From contig JAXGLD010000001.1 of NCBI GenBank assembly GCA_040769385.1, positions 558,001 through 622,000 on the forward strand: a stretch of DNA of 64,000 nucleotides. Reading direction: 5' to 3'. The notes below the pieces were generated by a model. The model had not been told where the DNA came from. It worked only from the letters and a program-made list of their open reading frames with translations, and made no database searches. Position 1 is the first letter of the stretch, and the number at the start of each line of letters is the position of its first letter. The position numbers and the translations under genes were made by a program. The DNA comes from PHAA01 sp022706565. Lineage in GTDB: Bacteria; Bacillota; Syntrophomonadia; Syntrophomonadales; Syntrophomonadaceae. Of the stretch, positions 1-6,392 are shown piece by piece.

Positions 1-1
1 G

Positions 2-553
2 ATTTCGTTCCCTTGCGCGGCCGGTTTATATGTACTGGCCTGGCAGATATGCGACCTGTTGTATGCAACCCCAGAGGCTGGCATACCGCTTGAGGTGCTG
101 GCTTTTTCAACCATAGCCCTGGCGGCCTTTCAACTGAGCAGTGCCGGCCTGCAGGGCATCGGGCGCCCCGAGATCGCCATGCGGCACCTCATAATGACCG
201 GCGCATTAAAGACCGGGTTCAATTACACCCTGACGGCCATTCCCATGCTAAATATCCAGGGTGCGGCGCTGGGGACGTTAGCTGCCTTTACTATTGGGTC
301 GCTTATGAACATATACTCCCTGCGAACCCATACCGGAGTTAATTACGAAGTGGGAAGAATGCTCAAACTCAGTTTTATTACACTGTTGATGGGAATCAGC
401 GTGAAAGTTGGATATGGTATGCTGGTGGCGGGTGGCATCAGATCCAGTTGGGCTACCTTGCTGGCTATCGGTATCGGGATTGCGGTATACGCGGTGTTGA
501 TTCTGTTGTTCAAAGAATTTGACTTGGATATCATAAAGAAAATGGTCAAATAA
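2..553 (+). CDS. YabM/SpoVB-type polysaccharide or lipid flippase, C-terminal part (5' end outside window)
   Basis: The reading frame is open from the left edge, so only the last 183 or so residues are present. They form about five hydrophobic segments separated by short polar loops, ending in a basic tail. This fits the C-terminal half of the MATE-like polysaccharide exporter family (YabM, SpoVB, MurJ relatives), which flips lipid-linked saccharides across the cytoplasmic membrane. The position directly before mazG matches B. subtilis yabM-yabN, so a YabM-like identity is preferred to SpoVB. A TTG at 59 is an internal codon and not a likely start. Confidence 0.72.
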   Translation: MSFPCAAGLYVLAWQICDLLYATPEAGIPLEVLAFSTIALAAFQLSSAGLQGIGRPEIAMRHLIMTGALKTGFNYTLTAIPMLNIQGAALGTLAAFTIGSLMNIYSLRTHTGVNYEVGRMLKLSFITLLMGISVKVGYGMLVAGGIRSSWATLLAIGIGIAVYAVLILLFKEFDLDIIKKMVK

Positions 554-651
554 GTATGCCGTGTGACAGGAGTCGTTTAGCGGAGTAACCGAATGATTAG
601 GAGTAAGGAAATCAAGTTGGCCCCTTGAAGTGGGATATTGGAGGTGTATTT

Positions 652-1419
652 ATGAGCAAGTCAGCTGCGGCGCTGGAGGAATTGCTGGAAATACAAAGGA
701 GGCTGCTAGCGCCAGGTGGCTGCCCATGGGACCGGGAACAGACACATGAATCATTAGTGCGCTATTTAATTGAGGAAACCTACGAGGTGATTGAGGCCAT
801 TGACCAGGGGGATATGCATAAACTGCGAGAGGAGTTGGGAGACTTATTACTACAGGTTGTCTTTCATGCTGCTCTGGCTGAAGAACGCGGGGATTTTGAC
901 TTCGCCGGTTTGACCCAGTCGGTGAGCGAGAAAATGATTTGCCGTCATCCGCATGTGTTCGGGGACATGCAGCTGAAAACCAGTGAGGACGTTCTGGACA
1001 ATTGGGAGACTTTCAAACGACGTGAGGGTAAGAAATATCTCCTGGATGGCATTCCTAATGCCTTGCCGGCATTGATGCGGGCAGAAAAGATCCAAGAAAA
1101 ATTGAGCCGTGTTGGGTATGATTGGCCCGATATTTCCGGTGCTAGGGACAAGCTTCAGGAGGAACTCAAGGAACTTGATGAAGCTGCTGACCAGGATGCG
1201 GTTAGGGAGGAGATAGGGGACGTCCTCTTCGCCATAGTTAATATAGCCCGATTCCGAAAGGTGGAAGTGGAGCAAGCCCTGCAGGCAACCAATGACAAGG
1301 TGATACGGAGGTTTAATTACGTAGAGGAGGCAGTCAAGAGGAAGGGGCAAAGGCTGGAACAGCTTACCTTGGAGGAAATGGACGCTATCTGGGATGAAGC
1401 CAAAGGACAAGGACTCTAG
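652..1419 (+). CDS. mazG: MazG nucleoside triphosphate pyrophosphohydrolase
   Basis: This 255-residue protein has two MazG domains. The first carries the metal-binding pattern EETYE (residues 41-45) and EELGD (60-64). The second repeats the pattern near residues 165-195 (EELKELDEA, EEIGD). The family hydrolyses NTPs to NMP and pyrophosphate for nucleotide-pool cleaning. The ATG at 652 is preferred over an in-frame TTG at 625 because GGAGGT lies just before it. B. subtilis YabN at this locus is fused to a tetrapyrrole-methylase domain; here only the MazG half exists, as in E. coli. Confidence 0.93.
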   Translation: MSKSAAALEELLEIQRRLLAPGGCPWDREQTHESLVRYLIEETYEVIEAIDQGDMHKLREELGDLLLQVVFHAALAEERGDFDFAGLTQSVSEKMICRHPHVFGDMQLKTSEDVLDNWETFKRREGKKYLLDGIPNALPALMRAEKIQEKLSRVGYDWPDISGARDKLQEELKELDEAADQDAVREEIGDVLFAIVNIARFRKVEVEQALQATNDKVIRRFNYVEEAVKRKGQRLEQLTLEEMDAIWDEAKGQGL

Positions 1420-1527
1420 TTTTACATAAAAAGGAATTCGATCTAAAAAATTTCCATTCCAAAAAAGGATTAAGGCCGAAGAGAGCGAATAGCCATAATA
1501 TATTGTTAAACTTGAGGAGGGGATAGC

Positions 1528-1803
1528 TTGAATAAGACGGAATTGATTGGAGAAGTTGCAAGTAAAGCCAATATTACCAAGAAGGATGCCGAGAAAGTAT
1601 TTAACGCATTTCTGGATACTGTAGAAGAAACCCTTAAAGCAGGCGACAAAGTCCAACTGGTAGGATTCGGAACCTTTGAGGTCAGGACCCGGCAGGCTCG
1701 CAAAGGAAGGAATCCCCAAACTGGTATTGAGATTGACATCCCAGCGGTTCAAGTGCCAGCATTCAAGCCTGGCAAAGCCTTAAAAGACGCTGTAGAAGGT
1801 TAG
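1528..1803 (+). CDS. hup: DNA-binding protein HU
   Basis: A 91-residue protein with the full HU/IHF fold: N-terminal MNKTELIGEVA helix, the GFGTF turn, and the GRNPQTG motif at the start of the DNA-binding arm. It bends and compacts DNA non-specifically as a dimer. The TTG start at 1528 follows GAGGAGGGG at proper spacing. The stop codon abuts the ATG of rqcP, so the two are almost certainly co-transcribed. Its placement between mazG and rqcP is common in Clostridia. Confidence 0.97.
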   Translation: MNKTELIGEVASKANITKKDAEKVFNAFLDTVEETLKAGDKVQLVGFGTFEVRTRQARKGRNPQTGIEIDIPAVQVPAFKPGKALKDAVEG

Positions 1804-2046
1804 ATGCGCCTGGATAAATTTCTCAAGGTTAGCCGGATAATAAAAAGGCGAACCGTAGCCAAGGACTATGCCGAAAACGAAAGAATCATGGTCAACGGCA
1901 AGATAGCCAAGCCTTCTACAGAGGTCAGAGTCGGGGATGTCATTTCCCTGCGGTCGGGAGCACGTCAATTATCCTACCAGATTGTAAAAATTGCTGACAA
2001 TGTAAAAGCAACGGAGGCCAAGGAACTATACAAAGTAGTGGAATAG
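1804..2046 (+). CDS. rqcP: RqcP, S4-domain ribosome quality-control factor (YabO family)
   Basis: An 80-residue protein consisting of a single S4 RNA-binding domain (MRLDKFLKVSRIIKRR at the start, then VNG and KPST around residues 30-40). In the RqcH/RqcP pathway this family helps add C-terminal alanine tails to nascent chains on stalled 50S subunits. The ATG directly follows the hup stop with no gap, and a strong terminator lies 50 bases after the gene. Confidence 0.93.
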   Translation: MRLDKFLKVSRIIKRRTVAKDYAENERIMVNGKIAKPSTEVRVGDVISLRSGARQLSYQIVKIADNVKATEAKELYKVVE

Positions 2047-2096
2047 TTCGTCCTGTGTGATGGGATGGACGGTTTCTTGGTCTGACTCGTATAGAC

Positions 2097-2124
2097 AACA
2101 GCAGTCGATGGCTGCTGTTTTTTT
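2097..2124 (+). terminator. Intrinsic terminator after rqcP
   Basis: A perfect 8-bp stem (AACAGCAG with CTGCTGTT) with a 7-base loop runs into a T tract. It ends the mazG-hup-rqcP unit and separates it from the sporulation genes that follow. Confidence 0.88.
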
Positions 2125-2163
2125 GTATGCTATCCGCTTAGTTGTTAAGGTCCGTAAATGCAG

Positions 2164-2193
2164 TCATAAAAAACCATCTTCTTTGCATATTCT
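2164..2193 (+). promoter_or_regulatory. Candidate sigma-E promoter for yabP-yabQ
   Basis: TCATAAA (2164-2170), a 15-base spacer and CATATTCT (2186-2193) resemble the sigma-E -35 and -10 elements (roughly KMATATT and CATACAMT), with mismatches. It lies just after the rqcP terminator and 36 bases before yabP. In B. subtilis yabP and yabQ are mother-cell genes under sigma-E. This is pattern matching by eye only. Confidence 0.42.
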
Positions 2194-2228
2194 ATAGAGA
2201 TAATATTGCTTATAAGGAGGCTTACATT

Positions 2229-2498
2229 ATGGCGGAACATTCACTGACCATGGAAGACAGGCAGAAGCTCCAGTTGAGCGGAATAACCAACGTGATCGCA
2301 TTTGATGAAGAGGAAATCGTGTTGGAAACCTCCCAAGGATACCTTTCCATCAGTGGTGCTGATATGCATATCACTCTGCTCAATCTTGACCAGGGGCAGG
2401 TTGCTATCCAAGGGAACATTAACAATCTGGGCTATAAGGCTCAAGGGACTGACTTGAAATCCAAAGGCAAAAATGTGCTCAACCGACTGCTAAAATAG
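2229..2498 (+). CDS. yabP: Sporulation protein YabP
   Basis: An 89-residue YabP-family protein, with the typical pattern of a short mostly beta protein (LSGITNVIAFDEEEIVLET, then HITLLNLDQGQVAIQG). YabP is needed for spore development, probably in the forespore envelope or cortex, though its mechanism is unknown. ATG 2229 is chosen because AAGGAGG lies 8 bases upstream; the longer in-frame extension to 2142 would run through the presumed promoter. It is followed closely by yabQ. Confidence 0.92.
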   Translation: MAEHSLTMEDRQKLQLSGITNVIAFDEEEIVLETSQGYLSISGADMHITLLNLDQGQVAIQGNINNLGYKAQGTDLKSKGKNVLNRLLK

Positions 2499-2512
2499 GG
2501 GGGTTTTAAAGC

Positions 2513-2941
2513 TTGGGGCCGCTTGCCCAAATCGAAGCCTTTGTATTGACGTCCATATTAGGAATAGTTGCGGGGTTTATATTTGATGTTTATCAGGCTG
2601 TCATTAGAGGAATCCGCATTAAAAGGTGCCCGCAGTATTTTCTTGATGTGTCGGTATGGATATTTATGATTCTGATTATAGGTCTGGCACTGTTGTTGAT
2701 CAACCAGGCGGAAATCAGAGCCTACGTGTTTATAGCTTTATTGGCAGGGGCAATATTCTATTTCCGCTGTGTGAGCGGGTTTATACGGCAGCCCATCGAT
2801 CTGTTTGGGAAGGCTGCAGCCAGGTCCCTGCGGTGGTTATGGCGGTTGCTTAAAAAGCCTTTTCAGTATATCAAGACCTGGTTGACCATGCAGTTTCGGC
2901 AAAGAATCGCTACCCCGGAAGATCCGGAAGATATTGATTAG
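2513..2941 (+). CDS. yabQ: Spore cortex protein YabQ
   Basis: A 142-residue membrane protein with about three hydrophobic segments in the first 90 residues and a basic, tryptophan-rich cytoplasmic tail, as in YabQ. The family is required for spore cortex peptidoglycan formation and sits in the membranes surrounding the forespore. The start is TTG at 2513 behind a G-rich site (GGGGGG), 14 bases after yabP, so the pair forms one operon. Confidence 0.88.
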   Translation: MGPLAQIEAFVLTSILGIVAGFIFDVYQAVIRGIRIKRCPQYFLDVSVWIFMILIIGLALLLINQAEIRAYVFIALLAGAIFYFRCVSGFIRQPIDLFGKAAARSLRWLWRLLKKPFQYIKTWLTMQFRQRIATPEDPEDID

Positions 2942-3010
2942 TAAAAAACCGAGTGTTTATGAATTAGAGGCAGGAAAATATTACCGCTTCCCGAATACTA
3001 TATAATAATT

Positions 3011-3042
3011 TTGTCCACATATTGTGCAAATAATGTGGATAG
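3011..3042. promoter_or_regulatory. Inverted DnaA-box-like pair before the small HTH gene
   Basis: TTGTCCACA (3011-3019, + strand) and CTATCCACA (complement of 3034-3042) face each other. Each differs by one base from the DnaA box TTATCCACA. The inner 7 bases (TCCACAT and ATGTGGA) form a perfect inverted repeat. A TATAAT-like element (3001-3006 region) lies immediately upstream, so binding here could control transcription of the next gene. Function is inferred. Confidence 0.4.
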
Positions 3043-3057
3043 TTTATAGTAAATACC

Positions 3058-3300
3058 ATGCAGATTGAAATACGGGGAGCAGAGAAACTAAGTTACCGGG
3101 AACGACAGGTGGTGGTTCTAAAAGAGATGGGGAAGAGCAGTGCCGAGATTTGCAGGACCCTAAGGATTTCAGCCAGCACCGTCGCCACCCTGTACAACCG
3201 GGCCCGCAGCAAGGGTTATGAGGTAGTTATCGTGCTTCCCGGCGATACATTGGGCATCTTTGGCGGGGAGGACGAGGATTTTGAGGCTGAAACCGAATAA
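3058..3300 (+). CDS. Small sigma-region-4/LuxR-like helix-turn-helix protein
   Basis: An 80-residue protein. Residues 10-55 form a sigma-70 region 4 or LuxR-type helix-turn-helix (SYRERQVVVLKEMGKSS, then EICRTLRISASTVATLYNRA), followed by a short beta segment and an acidic tail (EDEDFEAETE). No other sigma region is present, so it is more likely a small DNA-binding regulator than a complete sigma factor. There is no clear ribosome binding site, and its 3' end overlaps divIC by 20 bases. B. subtilis lacks a gene here. The target is unknown. Confidence 0.72.
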   Translation: MQIEIRGAEKLSYRERQVVVLKEMGKSSAEICRTLRISASTVATLYNRARSKGYEVVIVLPGDTLGIFGGEDEDFEAETE

Positions 3301-3565
3301 GCGCTTCCGGTTGGTAGTAGTCGGAGTGTTGGCGGCAGTATTATTATTCACAATCATCCCTCGAGCCGCTGCCATATACGAATTGTCAATCAGGAAGCAA
3401 GAACTTCTCCGAGAGAAAAAACAATTGGCTCAAATCAATGAGGAATACCGCCAGACTTTGACCGAGATTGAATCACCCTTGGGTATTGAGAGGATAGCCA
3501 GGGAGCAGTTGGGCATGGTGAAAAAAGGGGAAAGGACTATTATCAGAGTAATCCCCAACGACTAA
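3281..3565 (+). CDS. divIC: Septum formation initiator DivIC/FtsB family
   Basis: A roughly 94-residue bitopic protein: basic N-terminus, one membrane span (about residues 9-25), then a heptad-like coiled coil (residues 35-65) and a short extracytoplasmic tail. DivIC/FtsB proteins join FtsL and DivIB/FtsQ in the divisome. TTG 3281 is preferred because GGGGAGG lies 9 bases upstream, within the end of the preceding gene; an in-frame TTG at 3260 is the alternative. Position between yabQ and the S1 gene matches B. subtilis. Confidence 0.88.
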   Translation: MRLKPNKRFRLVVVGVLAAVLLFTIIPRAAAIYELSIRKQELLREKKQLAQINEEYRQTLTEIESPLGIERIAREQLGMVKKGERTIIRVIPND

Positions 3566-3644
3566 GTTGCGATTGCTGGTTGACTAGTTCCTATGTATTC
3601 AATAAAATAGGAATAGCACGATTTTGAGGGGGATCTTAACATCT

Positions 3645-4094
3645 ATGCCAACTGAACAAACTAATATCGCACCCGGTGATATTATTGAAGGAAAGGTCCA
3701 GGGTATTACCAACTTTGGGGCCTTTATCGAGTTGCCGGGGGGTCTGGTGGGTCTAGTCCATATCTCGGAGATTGCCGACACTTATGTTAAAGACGTCAAG
3801 GACTTTGTCAAAGAAGGAGACAGCGTTAAGGTCAAGGTGTTGAATGTGGCCGGGAAGAAGATAGGCTTGTCCATCAAGCAAACCCTGCCGCCCAAGGTAA
3901 TCCCACCAAGGGCAACCCGACCCGAGATCAGACCGGAGCCGGTCCGACGCGATAGCCGGAGCTTTAGTCCCAAACGAAGTGATTCGCCAGTCAGTTTGGA
4001 TGATAAGATTGCCCGTTTTCTTAAAGAGAGCGATGAAAGAATGCAGCCTCTTAAGAACAAGGTAGATACCAGAAGGAGACCCAGGAACTATTAA
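3645..4094 (+). CDS. yabR: S1 RNA-binding domain protein, YabR family
   Basis: A 149-residue protein. Residues 10-80 are a classical S1 domain (GDIIEGKVQGITNFGAFIEL, VGLVHISEI). The rest is a basic, arginine/proline-rich tail that is probably disordered. YabR-type proteins bind RNA, likely ribosome-associated; no precise function is established. ATG 3645 is chosen over an upstream TTG at 3624, which lies within the GAGGGGG binding site itself. A terminator follows directly. Confidence 0.88.
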   Translation: MPTEQTNIAPGDIIEGKVQGITNFGAFIELPGGLVGLVHISEIADTYVKDVKDFVKEGDSVKVKVLNVAGKKIGLSIKQTLPPKVIPPRATRPEIRPEPVRRDSRSFSPKRSDSPVSLDDKIARFLKESDERMQPLKNKVDTRRRPRNY

Positions 4095-4105
4095 GAGTAG
4101 GCAAC

Positions 4106-4132
4106 AGCACTTCTACGGAGGTGCTTTTTTTT
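4106..4132 (+). terminator. Intrinsic terminator after yabR
   Basis: AGCACTTC and GAGGTGCT form an 8-bp stem with one G-T pair and a TACG tetraloop, followed by eight T. It closes the divIC-yabR unit. In B. subtilis tRNA genes follow yabR; none is seen here. Confidence 0.88.
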
Positions 4133-4250
4133 GCGGTTGTTTATACCCACCCTACGGATGTAACTGTCCCGGCCTGGTCTGTAGCCGGCGACTGTTTGAC
4201 GGGGACAACCGGTGGTTAGCCATTCGAATCAAGCCAATTGGAGAAAAGCA

Positions 4251-5135
4251 ATGACTTTTGGAGCTATTGACATCGGAACCAACTCCTGCCGGCTACTGAT
4301 TGCGGAAACCAGCCAGGCGGGAAGTCTTAATACTATTGCCCGGTTGGTAGAGACGACCCGGGTTGGTGAGGGCGTCAATCATTCGGAGAAGATAAGCCAG
4401 GAAGCAATGGAACGAACCATTGAGTGTCTGCAGCGTTTTGCCAGTCTGCTGCGACTTAATCAAGCAGAGACAGTGCGAACCGTGGCTACCAGCGCAGTTA
4501 GGGAGGCCGGTAATCGTCAAGAGTTTTTGGACCTTGTGCTGGAAAAGACGGGCCTGCGGGTAGACATCCTCAGCGGGGAAGAAGAAGCTAATCTGAGCTA
4601 CCTTGGTGTTATTCGGGGATTACACTTTACTTGCTCACCGTTGGTGGTTGATGTGGGGGGAGGCAGTACGGAATTTGTGTGCCCGGATATCGATTTGCTA
4701 TTGTCTGTTCCGGTAGGCGCGGTTCGCGCAACGGAAGCTAATATTTCAGGTGATCAAGTGCTCCGGCAGTTGCAGGTGCTGGGTGAATGGACACAATCAA
4801 CCGGGCGAAGCCTGAATGGCCGTCCCTTGGTGTTTGTGGGGGGTACGGCCAGCAGCTTGGTAACCATAAAGAAGGGATTGCCTGAATACAAAACTGAGCT
4901 TGTCCATGGAGAGACATTGGACCGGGACGAAATTGCTGACCTGTATGAGCTCCTGGAAGCTCTGCCGCTGGAACTGAGACGCCGGCTCCCTGGGCTGCAG
5001 CCGGAGCGGGCGGACATAATCAATAAGGGGGCCATGATCATGATGGTCATAATGGATAGGTTGGCAATCAGGGAAATAACCGTGAGCGAGGCCGATATAT
5101 TGGACGGGATCATATGGAACCTGGCAGATGGATAG
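4251..5135 (+). CDS. Ppx/GppA family exopolyphosphatase or pppGpp phosphatase
   Basis: A 294-residue protein with the ASKHA phosphatase fold: AIDIGTNSCRLLI near residues 5-17, the EEEANLSYLGV loop near 107-117, and the phosphate-binding VVDVGGGSTEFV near 128-139. It removes terminal phosphate from polyphosphate or from pppGpp. The length is that of the short form lacking the C-terminal HD domain. ATG 4251 (GGAG seven bases upstream) is preferred over GTG 4212. It stands alone between two terminators. Which substrate it uses cannot be read from sequence. Confidence 0.9.
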   Translation: MTFGAIDIGTNSCRLLIAETSQAGSLNTIARLVETTRVGEGVNHSEKISQEAMERTIECLQRFASLLRLNQAETVRTVATSAVREAGNRQEFLDLVLEKTGLRVDILSGEEEANLSYLGVIRGLHFTCSPLVVDVGGGSTEFVCPDIDLLLSVPVGAVRATEANISGDQVLRQLQVLGEWTQSTGRSLNGRPLVFVGGTASSLVTIKKGLPEYKTELVHGETLDRDEIADLYELLEALPLELRRRLPGLQPERADIINKGAMIMMVIMDRLAIREITVSEADILDGIIWNLADG

Positions 5136-5158
5136 ACAAAGACCCCGAGAATAGTGGT

Positions 5159-5198
5159 AAGGGTCACGATCTTGGTGAGACAGTTCGTGACCCTTTTG
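5159..5198. terminator. Terminator between ppx and the carbonic anhydrase gene
   Basis: AAGGGTCACGA and TCGTGACCCTT form a perfect 11-bp stem with a 15-base loop, followed by a short T tract. The A residues on the other side mean it may also work for the convergent carbonic anhydrase gene. Confidence 0.8.
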
Positions 5199-5238
5199 TA
5201 TTCGCTATCAATGGCATTCTGTGGAGAAGACGTAATTT

Positions 5239-5931
5239 CTAGGGCAGGCGGCGAGCCCGGGCGGCAAAACCCCCAATATCATCTTTGGCCTTAATGGCAT
5301 CGACGTCCTTAACTCCATTGACATTTACTGTGTATACCCTGCCATAACCTTCCCCAAATACATTATGCAGATCGACCAGCAAACCTATCACCACAAGCTC
5401 TTGCTTATCGACCAGCTGGCGCACATCAGGATGTTTCAAAAGTATTTCAACCTGGGTATCGACATTCAACTGGGCTAGCTGAGCCTGGTCCGATGAGGCG
5501 GCTGCCAGATCAATTTTAGATGCTGTGCAGCCTTGTTGGAGTGAGTCTTTTACCGTATTGAGTTCTTTAATGAGAGCGTCTGGTTCAGCGGCATAATCGG
5601 AGACAGCGGCTTTGATTGCACCGCATTCGCTGTGGCCGGCGACCAGCATAAGAGGAGTGTGGAGGTGGAGTAGACCGTACAAAACCGAACCTTCACTATT
5701 CCGGAATTGGTTGCCAATGTTCTCCACGCAAAAGACCCGATTGAACGTGTCCCCCAGCATATTGGGGGATACCCGGGAATCGCAGCAGGTTAAAAGAGTG
5801 GCGAAGGGGTGCTGCTGGTAATTAGCCTGAGCGAATTCGGCCAGGGGGAAGTTCTTTTCGAAAGCCGCCAGACTGGGCTCCAACTCCTGGAAGAGAGTGG
5901 GCAGGTCGAATTTAACTGGTTCATGAGACAT
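5239..5931 (-). CDS. Beta-class carbonic anhydrase
   Basis: A 230-residue cytosolic zinc enzyme interconverting carbon dioxide and bicarbonate. The zinc ligands are visible as CCDSRVS near residues 49-55 and HSECG near 105-109; the Asp-Arg pair of CxDSR is intact. The C-terminal 'DIGGFAARARRLP' region is an unusual extension. Start: the second ATG (5931) has GAGGAGGA six bases upstream, whereas the ATG at 5937 is too close to it. It is transcribed against all neighbouring genes, so it probably entered this syntenic block separately. Confidence 0.93.
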   Translation of the reverse strand: MSHEPVKFDLPTLFQELEPSLAAFEKNFPLAEFAQANYQQHPFATLLTCCDSRVSPNMLGDTFNRVFCVENIGNQFRNSEGSVLYGLLHLHTPLMLVAGHSECGAIKAAVSDYAAEPDALIKELNTVKDSLQQGCTASKIDLAAASSDQAQLAQLNVDTQVEILLKHPDVRQLVDKQELVVIGLLVDLHNVFGEGYGRVYTVNVNGVKDVDAIKAKDDIGGFAARARRLP

Positions 5932-5945
5932 ATCCATTCCTCCTC

Positions 5946-6322
5946 ATATCTGTTGTGTGTAGGGAAGCGGAGGCCGGCGACCACATGGTATGCCAGCTTG
6001 CTCTTCCGAGTACTAATAATAGACACATTCTACCATCATGGTTTCGGATTCACAATGACCAGTATCCATCAACCATGGCCACTTCTGATACCTGAGACCA
6101 TCAGTATCTGAGGAATTAGTGTATCAAATCACCAAAGAGGCGTCCAACACCAATTGTCTTAGGGTCCCATGTCCAATGCATAAAAGTATTGAAGTCAAAT
6201 ATATGCTTGACCAACAACCCCGCTTCAATGTTAGGCCGACATCGAATTTTAGTTTAATATGGCCGATCGAGGATACTGAGCGCGGTTTTTACCTTACAAA
6301 AACGTTGGGGCCTGTCCTTATG
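5946..6322. other. Gene-free interval between carbonic anhydrase and spoIIE
   Basis: No convincing gene is seen in these 377 bases; the open frames lack ribosome binding sites and family features. The stretch should hold the leftward promoter of the carbonic anhydrase gene and upstream activator sites for spoIIE. GCCGACA (6235-6241; complement TGTCGGC) and ATCGAA next to it loosely resemble Spo0A boxes (TGTCGAA), but each has about two mismatches. Confidence 0.5.
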
Positions 6323-6355
6323 ATGACAAAATTTACCTGGCTAGCCTGTTATAAT
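6323..6355 (+). promoter_or_regulatory. spoIIE promoter with 21-base spacer
   Basis: ATGACA (6323-6328, five of six matches to TTGACA) and a perfect TATAAT (6350-6355) are separated by 21 bases rather than 17. The Spo0A-activated sigma-A promoters spoIIE and spoIIG of B. subtilis are known for such overlong spacers (21-22 bases). The expected RNA start near 6362 leaves about 30 bases before the GTG start. Confidence 0.72.
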
Positions 6356-6392
6356 TGAAAAACGCATGAAACAGGCGAGGAGGAGTGTCAGG

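Noticed and set aside
850..1752. A 300-codon open frame on the minus strand over mazG and hup
   Set aside because: It is antisense to two well-supported genes, has no ribosome binding site and no family features.
4133..4250. A tRNA cluster expected after yabR from B. subtilis order
   Set aside because: No cloverleaf or T-loop sequence (GGTTCRANYCC) is visible in the interval.
6119..6358. A 79-codon + strand frame upstream of spoIIE
   Set aside because: No ribosome binding site or recognisable domain; it covers the spoIIE promoter.
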